A DNA stretch of 64,000 nucleotides, taken from the NCBI RefSeq assembly GCF_900129465.1, contig NZ_FSRA01000002.1, positions 62,001-126,000 on the forward strand, read 5' to 3'. Origin of the DNA: Chitinophaga niabensis. Lineage in GTDB: Bacteria; Bacteroidota; Bacteroidia; Chitinophagales; Chitinophagaceae. Below, one piece after another: positions 53,534-62,445 of this stretch (its first letter is position 1; each line of letters begins with the position of its first letter). The notes beneath the pieces are model-generated. The model searched no databases. It saw only the letters and a list, made by a program, of their open reading frames with translations, and had not been told where the DNA came from. The position numbers and the translations under genes were made by a program.

Positions 53534-55381
53534 TCATTTGATCAGTTTATTAAGTGTTTCCTGTGCTATGGGATGGTAATTCTGTTTGTACTTTGAGTAG
53601 ATCCGTTTAGCCATCTCCTGCCCTTTGGGCGTTTTCATCATTTCTGTATATAAAGGGGTCAGGAACTTGCGGCGTCCTACGGTACTCAGGAAGGTTTCCA
53701 TATTCCCGAATGCCGGCGTGTAATCTGCCGCTACGGACATAATGAACCAAAGGTCTGCCACCTCGCTGTTACCCGTTTGGGTAAAATGATAAGCTTTATC
53801 CAGCTGCCCCATCTGCGCCGCTGTTAGAGGTTTAGGCATTTTACGCAGGAAGTGCAGCCATTCGTGGGAAGTCCATCCTTCTGTTGCTACCGGCGCTCCT
53901 TCCAGGAAGTGTTTGCGTTCAGCATCTACCTTTTCAAAACGTTTCTGCGGTACACGCGGACAGTTGGCAGGAATGCCAGGGCCATATACCCAGGCATCGA
54001 TATTGATCTTATTGGTTAAGGAAGTATCTCCTTTCAGGAGGTGCTCATTTAAATATTGCAGGAACTGTGCCGTATGCATGGTTTTAAATGCATGGGTATC
54101 GAAGTAGTTACGCAGGAAGGAATCCAGCCTGGCGCGGCCGGTAGTTTCTTCTACCAGGCGGAGGAAATGAGCGCCTTTCTCATAGGCAATGTCCGTTAAA
54201 CCATCATCCGGGTTGCGGTTGGTAAGGTCCAGTTTTAACCAGGTATCCCTGCTGTCCCTGCCCAGCTCATTCACGGTTTCTTCCAGGTCCTGGTAACCCA
54301 GTTCCCATAACATATCTGCATAATCGGCTCCCATCATGGCTTCCATAATGCGGCGTTCAAAGTAAACAGTGAATCCTTCGTTGAGCCAGAAATCTTCCCA
54401 GGTGGCATTCGTTACCAGGTTCCCGCTCCAGCTGTGCGCCAGCTCATGTGCAATGAGGCTCACCAGTGAACGGTCTCCCGCTATGATAGTAGGTGTACAG
54501 AAAGTGAGGCGCGGATTCTCCATACCACCCAATGGGAAGCCGGGAGGTAATACCAGCACATCATAACGCCCCCATCTGTATGGGCCGTATAAAGACTCTG
54601 CCGTGGTCACCATCTTACCTACTTCCGCAAATTCGTAATGCGCTTTTTCCAGCATAGCCGGTTCTGCGTATACGCCTGTCCGTTGGTCGATAGACTTAAA
54701 ACCAATATCTCCCACTGCCAGTGCCATCAGGTAGGCAGGTACCGGTTGCTCCATCTTAAAATGATACACGCCACTATCATTCTTCTGCTGAGCATTCTCT
54801 GCACTCATCAAAGCCATCAGGCCTTTAGGTACCGTTACGCGGGCACTGTAAGTGAAACGTATGCCTGGCCCATCAGCACAGGGGATCCAGGTGCGGGCAT
54901 AAATAGATTCAGATTGTGTATAAAGGAAGGGCTGCTTTTTTCCCAGTGTTTGTGAGGGTTCCAGCCATTGCAGGGCGGTAGCTTTACTGCTTGTGCCATA
55001 CCAGATCACCACCTGGCGCGAAGCTGCTTCCACAGGAATATTCAGCCTGCTGCCCAGGTTAGGTAATGCGGAATCAAGGGTATGTGTTACTTTCTTTCCG
55101 TCTACCGTAACACTGTCAATTGTCAACCCATCCGTGTCCAGGTGTAATGTTGCAGCCTGGGCCTTGTTCTCGATCGTCCAGGCAGCGCTGCCGCTGATCA
55201 GGTGTTTTTCAAAGTTCACGGCAATATCCAGGTCCAGGTGTTGTACGCTGATACTGTCCGCATTGGACAAAGTATGCCTGTCTTTTACATTTACAAGAGC
55301 GTCCTGGGCTACCCGGGTTGCAGGAGGTTGATTACAGGCAGCTGCTGAGAAGAGCAGGGCCACCGGTATTGCGTATTTCAT
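53534..55381 (-). CDS. M1-family zinc aminopeptidase, lipoprotein
   Basis: 615 aa. Lipobox SAAAC, Cys 16. N-terminal beta domain (about 35-225), GGMENP at 285-290 (aminopeptidase substrate motif), zinc site H312-E313-x-x-H316 with E335 in NEGF, and a C-terminal helical domain like leukotriene A4 hydrolase (NIDAWVYGPGIP). It removes N-terminal residues from peptides at the outer envelope. All ligands intact. Single-gene unit, separated from the GH20 gene by a terminator. Confidence 0.94.
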   Translation of the reverse strand: MKYAIPVALLFSAAACNQPPATRVAQDALVNVKDRHTLSNADSISVQHLDLDIAVNFEKHLISGSAAWTIENKAQAATLHLDTDGLTIDSVTVDGKKVTHTLDSALPNLGSRLNIPVEAASRQVVIWYGTSSKATALQWLEPSQTLGKKQPFLYTQSESIYARTWIPCADGPGIRFTYSARVTVPKGLMALMSAENAQQKNDSGVYHFKMEQPVPAYLMALAVGDIGFKSIDQRTGVYAEPAMLEKAHYEFAEVGKMVTTAESLYGPYRWGRYDVLVLPPGFPLGGMENPRLTFCTPTIIAGDRSLVSLIAHELAHSWSGNLVTNATWEDFWLNEGFTVYFERRIMEAMMGADYADMLWELGYQDLEETVNELGRDSRDTWLKLDLTNRNPDDGLTDIAYEKGAHFLRLVEETTGRARLDSFLRNYFDTHAFKTMHTAQFLQYLNEHLLKGDTSLTNKINIDAWVYGPGIPANCPRVPQKRFEKVDAERKHFLEGAPVATEGWTSHEWLHFLRKMPKPLTAAQMGQLDKAYHFTQTGNSEVADLWFIMSVAADYTPAFGNMETFLSTVGRRKFLTPLYTEMMKTPKGQEMAKRIYSKYKQNYHPIAQETLNKLIK

Positions 55382-55430
55382 GAAGCAGATTTTGTTAAGT
55401 ATCCGAAGATATTACAATTCAGGTATTAAA

Positions 55431-55458
55431 AAAGCCCCGATCGTACGATCGGGGCTTT
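55431..55458 (-). terminator. Terminator of the GH20 gene
   Basis: Perfect self-complementary AAAGCCCCGATCGT/ACGATCGGGGCTTT. On the minus strand it is followed by more T residues (TTTTTT), directly after the GH20 stop at 55461. Confidence 0.85.
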
Positions 55459-55460
55459 AC

Positions 55461-57029
55461 TTATTTTACTGGTTCAGGTGTTAGCTTAGGGTTTTCAAAG
55501 TAGTAGATCCCCCGGGCCTTCAACAAGGGTAACGCTGTTTTCAGCCGCTTTTCAAATTGCACAAAGTCCTTCTTATCCGTTTGCGTCCAGGCAGCTTCGG
55601 CTAATGCGATCAACCTGGGGAAAGTAAGGTAATACATCCGCTCCCTGGAAGCGATCGTTTCCGTCCAGAGGTTAGCCTGGATACCTTCTATCAGCGGGCT
55701 GTTCCTGTTAACGTTATCAGGCAGGCTATTCAGGGAAAAATCATACACACTTTTCAGTTCATTGAACAGGTTACCCGGCCATCTGCGGCCAACCGTAGCG
55801 GAACTATCCTGTACAAAATCAAAATAGAAAGGAAGACGCGGGCAAAGCACCACTTTATACCCTTTCTCCAAAGCATTCTTTAGTTCGTCCTTTTTTTCAT
55901 GGCGCCACCAGAAAACGATGGTTTTACCGGGAGGCAAAGAAGAAGCCGTTACTTCATCCCAGCCGAGGATGCTGTTGTTTAACTTAATAACCGTATCCGC
56001 CATCCTTTTAAGGAAATAATGCTCTACGTCCAGCAGGGAATTCAATTTCTGGCGTTTCATCAGGTCCTGCACGGCGGGATCAGTTTTCCATTTCTCATTT
56101 CCAAAGCTCACTTCATCACCGCCAATATGGATCATCTGAGAAGGGAAAAGCACATCCACTTCCTTCAGGATATTACTGAGGTACTGGTATGTTTCCTCTT
56201 TACCGGGATTGAAAGTGAATTCAGGATGTTTTGCGGAGCCGCCTCCACTGAACTGCGGATAAGCCCTGTTAGCTGCAGTTGCATGGCCCGGCATATCAAT
56301 TTCGGGAATAACGGCAATGTGCAGTGCTGCTGCATAAGCAACAATCTCTGCTACATCCTGCTGGGTATAATACTGAGCAGGAGCAATGGAATCGTGGTAA
56401 TTACCGATCCCTCCCACAAGGGCAAGACGCGGATATTGTTTGATCTCTATCCTCCAGCCCGGCTGATCTGTAAGATGCCAGTGGAAACGGTTTAACTTAT
56501 AGAAAGCCATTTCATCCAATATCTTTTTCACTTCTTCTTTTCCAAAGAACTGGCGGGATTCATCCAGCATAAAACCTCTCCACTTATATAAAGGTGCATC
56601 TTTGATATTCCAGCAGGGAATGAGCTTACCGGGAAATTTCCTGGCCAGCTGTAAAAAAGAGACCGCTCCGTAAAAAAGCCCGGTTTCATTTCCTGCGCTG
56701 ATCACCACCGCCTTTTTGCTCATCTGCAGGTGATACCCTTCCGGGTTGCTTACTTTTTCCAGTTGAAAAATAATGGCAGGCTGCTCACTTTTATCCTGGA
56801 TAGCAGTACGAACACCTGTATAACGTAGTAATAATTTTTGAAGGGAATGTGCAGTGCCCTGTAATGCCGGGTCATTGGCGATGATAGGGGTATTATCCTG
56901 CAATAAGAAATGGTCCTGGGCAAAGGTGGCCTGGTTAGGCATAGGGATCACCGGGCAACTCTGCTCCTGTGCAACAACCACCTGGCTTACGGAAATGTAT
57001 GCCAGCAATAGCAATAATGATCTTTTCAT
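55461..57029 (-). CDS. GH20 beta-N-acetylhexosaminidase
   Basis: 522 aa. Signal peptide ending VVVAQ (about 20). GH20b-like N-terminal domain (about 25-140), then the TIM barrel with RGFMLDESRQFF, FHWHLTDQPGWRIE and the catalytic pair D305-E306 in HIGGDEVSF. Substrate-assisted mechanism removing terminal GlcNAc or GalNAc in the periplasm or at the surface. Also carries LNNSILGWDEV and FWWRHEKKDE. Suits chitin or host/peptidoglycan amino-sugar recycling. Single-gene unit ending in a strong terminator. Confidence 0.95.
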   Translation of the reverse strand: MKRSLLLLLAYISVSQVVVAQEQSCPVIPMPNQATFAQDHFLLQDNTPIIANDPALQGTAHSLQKLLLRYTGVRTAIQDKSEQPAIIFQLEKVSNPEGYHLQMSKKAVVISAGNETGLFYGAVSFLQLARKFPGKLIPCWNIKDAPLYKWRGFMLDESRQFFGKEEVKKILDEMAFYKLNRFHWHLTDQPGWRIEIKQYPRLALVGGIGNYHDSIAPAQYYTQQDVAEIVAYAAALHIAVIPEIDMPGHATAANRAYPQFSGGGSAKHPEFTFNPGKEETYQYLSNILKEVDVLFPSQMIHIGGDEVSFGNEKWKTDPAVQDLMKRQKLNSLLDVEHYFLKRMADTVIKLNNSILGWDEVTASSLPPGKTIVFWWRHEKKDELKNALEKGYKVVLCPRLPFYFDFVQDSSATVGRRWPGNLFNELKSVYDFSLNSLPDNVNRNSPLIEGIQANLWTETIASRERMYYLTFPRLIALAEAAWTQTDKKDFVQFEKRLKTALPLLKARGIYYFENPKLTPEPVK

Positions 57030-57088
57030 GTAGATTACTTCCTTGTTGATAAAGCATTAAAGATAATAATCTTCATGAAAAATTACTA

Positions 57089-57937
57089 TCAGACCTGCGA
57101 CTGTGTAGCGGACTGCAAGGATTGCACATATTGCTTCTCTTCTTTCAGCCAGTTGAGCATCCGCATTCTGATGGAAGATTGCACCTCACTTAACACAATG
57201 TCCCTTTCCGGAAGACCCTTTAATTCTTTCTCATGCCAGTTAAGGCAGGCCCTCTTTTCACGGATAGTATGGAATCCTTTTAATTTTTTGCGCATCAGGG
57301 TGGTGCAGTAAATAAAGTATTCCGGTGAATTAAAATTGTATTCGTACAGGATGTAATGCAACTGATCAATGTATTCTTCATTGGATAAACTGCCGTGATC
57401 ATTCAACAGGAACAGTAATCTCCTGTAGTACATTACCATTCTGAAAGAAAGGTTTCCTCTATGGTTCAGCATAGGGCTGAACATAATATCCAGTAAAGGT
57501 TCTTCTACATTACGTTTACGCAGGAACGTCTTCATATCTGCAATACGTTCTTCCATCTGACGGCTAACGATCACAACATAACTTTGCGGTAACTGGTAAT
57601 CAATGGCAAGATATTCGGAGAAATGCTGTTCCAGGCCCATTAAGATCCCATGCAGCATTCCTTCCAGCTCCAGGTAAAAAGCGATCAGTGAATCATCTGA
57701 ATGCTGCTGGTATTTATGCAGGATCTCCAGCCAGAGGATCATTTGGAACTGGCATTCCTGCACATCCTTTGTGATGTGCTCTTTCTTACTATCCTTATCG
57801 GCCAGCTCTTTTAAATTAGCTGTAATGGCTAGTTTCTGTACTCTGACCTCTTCCAGCAGAACAGGCATTTGTTCTTTGGTACTGATCAATACGCCGGGGC
57901 ATACTTTTTCTAAAATGATCTGTTGTAAGGTGTGCAT
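57089..57937 (-). CDS. Uncharacterised helical protein
   Basis: 282 aa from ATG 57937 (MHTLQQIILEKVCPGVLIST). Not recognised. Predicted almost wholly alpha-helical and soluble, with several aromatic-rich stretches (FRMVMYYRRLLFLLNDHGSL, QLHYILYEYNFNSPEYFIY) and a basic, Trp-containing end (ACLNWHEKELKG, RMRMLNWLKEEKQYV). Eleven nt behind a small TM protein gene in the same direction, so the two may be one unit. The layout vaguely recalls RteC of conjugative elements, but the RteC signature residues are not seen, so no function is claimed. Confidence 0.6.
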   Translation of the reverse strand: MHTLQQIILEKVCPGVLISTKEQMPVLLEEVRVQKLAITANLKELADKDSKKEHITKDVQECQFQMILWLEILHKYQQHSDDSLIAFYLELEGMLHGILMGLEQHFSEYLAIDYQLPQSYVVIVSRQMEERIADMKTFLRKRNVEEPLLDIMFSPMLNHRGNLSFRMVMYYRRLLFLLNDHGSLSNEEYIDQLHYILYEYNFNSPEYFIYCTTLMRKKLKGFHTIREKRACLNWHEKELKGLPERDIVLSEVQSSIRMRMLNWLKEEKQYVQSLQSATQSQV

Positions 57938-57948
57938 ACGGGTCCAGG

Positions 57949-58179
57949 TTATTTCAATCTGATTAAAAAGATGACTGATAAAACAGCCAGTACTAATAAA
58001 AGAGCGATACAAAATATTAACACAGGAATATTGAAGACTGCATTTTTTGTATTGGCTTTTTTCACAAGCGTTTCCTTCACTTCGGGTTTCTTCCAGGTTG
58101 TTGACTGAAAGTAGTATAATGTTATGTTCTCATATTTTTTATAGGTCAGATGCCTGATCTTACTTCGCGATGTTCTCAT
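57949..58179 (-). CDS. Small single-TM protein of unknown function
   Basis: 76 aa. Basic N-terminal half (RTSRSKIRHLTYKKYEN) and one C-terminal TM helix (FNIPVLIFCIALLLVLAVLS) ending IRLK. Only one ATG. Located 11 nt upstream of the uncharacterised helical gene. A tail-anchor layout with a basic cytosolic part is visible, nothing more. It might be a chance frame, but the helix and spacing favour a gene. Confidence 0.45.
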   Translation of the reverse strand: MRTSRSKIRHLTYKKYENITLYYFQSTTWKKPEVKETLVKKANTKNAVFNIPVLIFCIALLLVLAVLSVIFLIRLK

Positions 58180-58378
58180 GCATACAGGATATTAGAGGGG
58201 GTACCAAACCGTTAAGTCAAAAGGTAAGCCAGACCAGGAATAATCCGGCACTACTCTTTATTAACCATAATAAATCTAAATCAAAACTCTATTGACTATA
58301 AGATTATCAAATTGAAAGTTAGGGTGAAGGTGTTTTTGTTAATGCCTGGAAAATTAACGTGAGGTGAATGTGTATGAT

Positions 58379-58963
58379 CTACCATAAGCGTACGAGGCAA
58401 ACAAGTGCCACAAGATTAATAAGGGTATCTATTCTTTTCCTGAAATAGCTTTTCCCTATACTAAGGTGTGTTTTGATACTTTCTTTGGAAACGCCCATGA
58501 TCTTCCCGGCCTCTACATAGGATTTATCTTCCATATAAACGAGTTCCAGCGCTCTTCTGCATTGGCGGCCCAGGTTGGACAATAATGGCGTCATAATACG
58601 GGTGCGGGCCTCCTCATTCATTTGCTGGAGGACTTCAGGGAGTTCGTTTTCGTGACCGGCAACGAGGTACTGGCCGTATAGTTGTTCTTTCTTTGATTTG
58701 GACTCATGTGCAGAAAGTTCATGGAGACAGGCATTGTTCACCATCCTGTAAAGGTAAGGACGCAGATCTGTGATACGTGCCCAGATACCTTCATTGGTCA
58801 GCAGCACCAGGAAGCGCTCCTGCACGATGTCTTCTGCATCCTGAATGTTTCCCATTTTTGTATAGGCAAAGGCAAATAACGGCTTATAGTATTTGTCATA
58901 CAAATTGTTGAAAGCGGCCGTATTACCTTTTTTCATTTCTGCTATGATGCATTTGTCGTCCAT
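58379..58963 (-). CDS. ECF sigma-70 factor, orphan pair with a divergent FecR gene
   Basis: 194 aa. Region 2 about 15-80 (FNNLYDKYYKPLFAFAYTKM, DAEDIVQERFLVLL) and region 4 about 125-180 (ALELVYMEDKSYVEAGKIMG, VSKESIKTHLSIGKSYFRKR). Hydrophobic end LINLVALVCLVRLW. The FecR-type gene is divergent across a 247-bp gap instead of co-directional, and no SusC follows, so the signal source must be elsewhere on the chromosome. Confidence 0.9.
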   Translation of the reverse strand: MDDKCIIAEMKKGNTAAFNNLYDKYYKPLFAFAYTKMGNIQDAEDIVQERFLVLLTNEGIWARITDLRPYLYRMVNNACLHELSAHESKSKKEQLYGQYLVAGHENELPEVLQQMNEEARTRIMTPLLSNLGRQCRRALELVYMEDKSYVEAGKIMGVSKESIKTHLSIGKSYFRKRIDTLINLVALVCLVRLW

Positions 58964-59210
58964 ATGGTTTAAAATAGTACGTCTGGTTAATAAAGCAATA
59001 TGCGTGCTGTACAGAGAAGTTGGTTGATACTATGATGCTGTTATTTAGACAAAGATGTATGCTTTTATAGTCTCATTAAGTTGCAATTTTTCAAAAAAAA
59101 CTAAAATTGAACGTTAAAAGCCCGTTAATGAAGACTAAAATAGGGATAAGCGGAAATATATTACACTTAAATTCACCCTGATATTTAGTAAATGGAATCT
59201 TATAAGCAGC

Positions 59211-60344
59211 ATGGAGAATGAATTGTACATACGGGAATTAATCATAAAGGAACACTTTGGGCTTATTTCCGAAGAGGAACAGCTGGAATTGGACGGCATA
59301 TTGGCCACCAGTGAGGAAGCAAGGAAGATCCGCGAAGAAGTTCAGCAGGTTCCGTCAGATGAGGCACGTGAATATCTCGAAAACGTGGACCTCGAGGCCG
59401 GCCTGGATAATGTTTATGAACGATATCATACCCAAAGGGCAAGGCGGCGCAACCGCATCCGCTGGGTTTCTGCCGCTGCATTACTGGCAGCAGTGGCCGT
59501 GGGTGCCTATATATGGATGCCCGGCAAAAAAGCCGCACTGCAGCCGCAGCAAATAGCCCAGGCAACAGAAGGCTCTGCCACATTACAGCTGGCAAACGGA
59601 CAGGTGATCACCATGAGCGATTCCGGCCAGCAGAACATCAACCTGCAGAATACCAATGTTCAGAATAATAACCGTGTGCTGAAATTTGACGCAAAGGACA
59701 ATGAAGGCGCCACCGGTTGGAACACCCTTACGGTCCCTCCTACGCTGGATTACCAGGTAGTACTGTCAGATGGTACGCAGGTATGGCTGAACAGTACTTC
59801 CAAGATCCGTTTTCCCTTTAAATTCCCCGGTGATCAAAGAGAGGTGTTCATAGAAGGGGAAGCCTACTTCACCGTGAAACAGGATGCTGCCCGCCCTTTT
59901 ATTGTACATGCAGGGCAGGCAGATATACAGGTGCTGGGTACTTCCTTCAACGTGAATGCCTACAGGGCCACACAAGTGATCACTTCACTGGTACAGGGTA
60001 AAGTAGCCGTTCAGTCAGGCAGCGGCAAACTGCTCCTGGCCCCCGGTAAAGAAGTGGTGGTAGCCACCGGCGAACCATTGGTAATGCGTGATTTTGACCA
60101 GCAAACCACCCTTGCATGGCGCCAGGGCGAACATTATTTCAGGGATGCCTCTATCCGCGAAATAGGAGAAATGATGAGCCGCTGGTATGATGTGGACCTG
60201 GTGATAGATAATCCGGAAGCAGGTAATATGCGGCTGCGTGGTAAGCTATACAGGCACCGTCCCCTGCAAAGCTTCCTGGACCAGTTGAACAGTCTCGGAC
60301 TTGTGCAGTTCTACTGGAAGAACAACGTTTTACATTGTAAATGA
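59211..60344 (+). CDS. FecR-family anti-sigma factor, no SusC partner nearby
   Basis: 377 aa. Cytoplasmic helical segment about 1-75 (LIIKEHFGLISEEEQLELDG), TM about 85-104 (VSAAALLAAVAVGAYIWM), FecR domain about 170-265 (TLDYQVVLSDGTQVWLNSTS, QREVFIEGEAYFTVKQD, VLGTSFNVNAY), and a DUF4974-like end (FRDASIREIGEMMSRWYDVD). An Asn/Gln-rich stretch (QQNINLQNTNVQNNN) about 142-156 is unusual. It ends in a terminator, then convergent desaturase, so no transducer gene is in the unit. Confidence 0.92.
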   Translation: MENELYIRELIIKEHFGLISEEEQLELDGILATSEEARKIREEVQQVPSDEAREYLENVDLEAGLDNVYERYHTQRARRRNRIRWVSAAALLAAVAVGAYIWMPGKKAALQPQQIAQATEGSATLQLANGQVITMSDSGQQNINLQNTNVQNNNRVLKFDAKDNEGATGWNTLTVPPTLDYQVVLSDGTQVWLNSTSKIRFPFKFPGDQREVFIEGEAYFTVKQDAARPFIVHAGQADIQVLGTSFNVNAYRATQVITSLVQGKVAVQSGSGKLLLAPGKEVVVATGEPLVMRDFDQQTTLAWRQGEHYFRDASIREIGEMMSRWYDVDLVIDNPEAGNMRLRGKLYRHRPLQSFLDQLNSLGLVQFYWKNNVLHCK

Positions 60345-60356
60345 TCTTCGCAAAAA

Positions 60357-60385
60357 AAAGCCCCCCGGTTGTATCGGGGGGCTTT
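60357..60385. terminator. Bidirectional terminator between FecR and desaturase genes
   Basis: Arms AAAGCCCCCCG (60357-60367) and CGGGGGGCTTT (60375-60385), loop of 7, eight A residues on the left side. Placed 12 nt after the FecR stop and 19 nt from the convergent desaturase stop. Confidence 0.85.
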
Positions 60386-60404
60386 AATATTTTATACAAT
60401 ATCC

Positions 60405-61490
60405 TTATGCCGTAGCGGCTACTGGTTTCATACCCAGCATACGCATAAACCTGAAATGCGATTTCACTGCACTCATCATAGTTGGCATAGAATTATACTG
60501 CAAACCAAATTCTTTACACTTTGATTCAACGATCTTACTTAGTGCAGGATAATGCACATGGCTGATCCTGGGGAACAAGTGATGTTCTACCTGGTAATTA
60601 AGACCGCCTACAAACCATGATACCACTTTATCTTCCGGTGCAAAATTCGCAGTGGTCTTGATCTGATGAATAGCCCATTCGTTTTCTATCACCATATCAT
60701 CTTCTCCAACTACTTCAAATGAGGTTTCCTCTACCACGTGCGCCAGCTGGAATACAATGGCCAACGTAAAGCCCATTACAAGGTGCATGGAAATAAATCC
60801 GATCAGCCAGGACTGTACACCCACCACCCAGATAGGCAATGCAATGTAGAATGCCACGTACAGCACTTTACTGCCCCAGAATACAAGATGATCTGCCATC
60901 TTCATGTTCTGCAAAGGCGTTTTATATACTTTGCGGCTCAGGTATTTTACAAAATCCATGATAAATACCCAGGCAAAAGAAGAGATGCCATAAACCAGCA
61001 CTACATAAATATGCTGGATCCTGTGCATAGGCACCCATGTTTGGGTACTGCACTGGCGCATGATCGGGCTTTTTGCGATATCGTCATCTATGCCATCCAC
61101 ATTTGTATAGGTGTGATGGATAATGTTATGTTTCTGCTTCCAGATAAAAGCGTTACCGCCCAGCGCATTTAAAGTAAGGCCCAGCGTATCGTTTACCCAG
61201 CCTTTGGTAGAATAACTTCCATGGCAGGCATCGTGCATTACGTTAAATCCGATGCAGGCTAATACAAAGCCCAGTAAAGCGCTCAGTGCTATCCCGGCTA
61301 CCGCATGGAAAGGAAATACCAGCAGGCTGACATACAGCAGAACTGCCGCAGGTACCAACACAATCGTTTTAAGATAGAGCTGGAAATTACCTGTTTTCCT
61401 CAGATTATTAGTTTGGAAATACTCTTCCACAGACGCTTTTAGCGAAGGAAAAAAAAGCGCGTTCTTGTTGTTGAATGATACTTTGGCCAT
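60405..61490 (-). CDS. Membrane fatty acid (acyl-lipid/acyl-CoA) desaturase
   Basis: 361 aa integral diiron enzyme, inner membrane. The three His boxes are complete: H86-DAC-H90, H121-NII-H125-H126, and Q300-V-E-H303-H304. The QxxHH third box places it with front-end/linoleoyl-CoA desaturase-like enzymes. Four or more TM helices (about 40-85, 160-185, 205-250). It would insert a cis double bond into membrane acyl chains. A palindrome 29 bp upstream of the start (61519-61539) is probably its operator. No ferredoxin or cyt b5 domain is fused. Confidence 0.92.
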   Translation of the reverse strand: MAKVSFNNKNALFFPSLKASVEEYFQTNNLRKTGNFQLYLKTIVLVPAAVLLYVSLLVFPFHAVAGIALSALLGFVLACIGFNVMHDACHGSYSTKGWVNDTLGLTLNALGGNAFIWKQKHNIIHHTYTNVDGIDDDIAKSPIMRQCSTQTWVPMHRIQHIYVVLVYGISSFAWVFIMDFVKYLSRKVYKTPLQNMKMADHLVFWGSKVLYVAFYIALPIWVVGVQSWLIGFISMHLVMGFTLAIVFQLAHVVEETSFEVVGEDDMVIENEWAIHQIKTTANFAPEDKVVSWFVGGLNYQVEHHLFPRISHVHYPALSKIVESKCKEFGLQYNSMPTMMSAVKSHFRFMRMLGMKPVAATA

Positions 61491-61518
61491 AGTTGTAACA
61501 GGAGGTAGGTAAGATCAA

Positions 61519-61539
61519 ATGACGAGTGAGTCTCGTCAT
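61519..61539 (-). promoter_or_regulatory. Palindromic operator candidate upstream of the desaturase gene
   Basis: Perfect arms ATGACGAG (61519-61526) and CTCGTCAT (61532-61539) with a 5-nt spacer. It lies 28 bp before the desaturase ATG, where a repressor would block transcription. No regulator gene is adjacent. Confidence 0.6.
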
Positions 61540-61629
61540 CCGTAAATTAAATTCACCCTTTCCTTGTAAAACTAGCGAAAATATCGGCAAATACGCAATA
61601 TGTAGCTGATTGAAAACCTATATATATTG

Positions 61630-62370
61630 TTAAATATTCGTTCCTCCGTCTATCACAAATCCGGCGCCGGTTACATAACCACTCTCAGGACCAGCGAGAT
61701 ACGATACCAGGCCTGCAATATCATCAGCAGTACCGAACGCTGAAAGAGCCATCAGAGAGCGTTGAAAATCAGCGTGTGGGCCATTGGCCGGATTCATATC
61801 TGTATCGATCGGTCCGGGATGAACGGCATTCACCGTAATACCTTTTTTACCCAGGTCGCGCGCCATACCTTTTGTTAAGCCAATCAAGGCACTTTTGCTC
61901 ATCGCGTATAAGGTACCGCCGGGGGTAGGCATCCTTTCAGCCTGGCAGCTGCCGATATTGATGATCCTCCCTCCTTTTTTCAGGTAAGGCAGGGCAGCAT
62001 GAGATCCGGCAAATACGGCACGGATGTTCACGGCCGTGATCAGGTCAAAATCTTCGATCGTCATTTCAGATACGTCTTTGTAAGCTGCAATTCCTGCATT
62101 GTTCACCAGGATATCCAAACCACCCAATTCCCTGGCAGTTTGGTCTACGGCTTTTTTCACTGCCAGGGGATCAGCACTGTCTGCCTGGATGGCGATACTT
62201 TTCACACCCAGTTGCTCAATTTCTTTCACAAGGGCCGTTGCTTTTTCCGCAGATGCCTGGTAGGTAATGGCTACATTTGCTCCTTCACGGGCTAGTCTTT
62301 TTGCTATTGCCGCTCCAATACCGCGGCTTCCTCCTGTTACCAGGGCTGTTTTGTTTGCTAAATTTTTCAT
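61630..62370 (-). CDS. Short-chain dehydrogenase/reductase (classical SDR)
   Basis: 246 aa. Cofactor motif TGGSRGIG at 12-19, NNAG at 90-93, catalytic S141, Y155 and K159 (LYAMSK), and PGPIDTDMNP near 185. Most like 3-oxoacyl-ACP reductase or glucose dehydrogenase-type SDRs; NADP(H) preference is likely from the GSR pattern. Divergent from the HxlR gene with 74 bp between, the usual layout for an HxlR-controlled oxidoreductase. Real substrate unknown. Confidence 0.93.
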   Translation of the reverse strand: MKNLANKTALVTGGSRGIGAAIAKRLAREGANVAITYQASAEKATALVKEIEQLGVKSIAIQADSADPLAVKKAVDQTARELGGLDILVNNAGIAAYKDVSEMTIEDFDLITAVNIRAVFAGSHAALPYLKKGGRIINIGSCQAERMPTPGGTLYAMSKSALIGLTKGMARDLGKKGITVNAVHPGPIDTDMNPANGPHADFQRSLMALSAFGTADDIAGLVSYLAGPESGYVTGAGFVIDGGTNI

Positions 62371-62425
62371 ATCCCAAAAGTAGAATGGAATGATTAAATT
62401 TGCAGGTACAGCTAAAATTGTTAAG

Positions 62426-62445
62426 TACTAACAAAAAAGTAAGTA
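62426..62445 (+). promoter_or_regulatory. HxlR operator candidate between SDR and HxlR genes
   Basis: TACTAAC-AAAAAA-GTAAGTA (one mismatch between arms) ends at the first base of the HxlR ATG (62445). An overlapping perfect palindrome TTGTTA-AGTAC-TAACAA lies at 62418-62434. HxlR-type sites of the form TACTnAC-A/T-rich-GTnAGTA are typical. Likely autoregulation plus control of the SDR. Confidence 0.65.

Noticed and set aside
57089..57937. RteC-type regulator of a conjugative transposon
   Set aside because: Only a vague helical resemblance; signature residues of RteC were not found and no mobilisation or tra genes are present.
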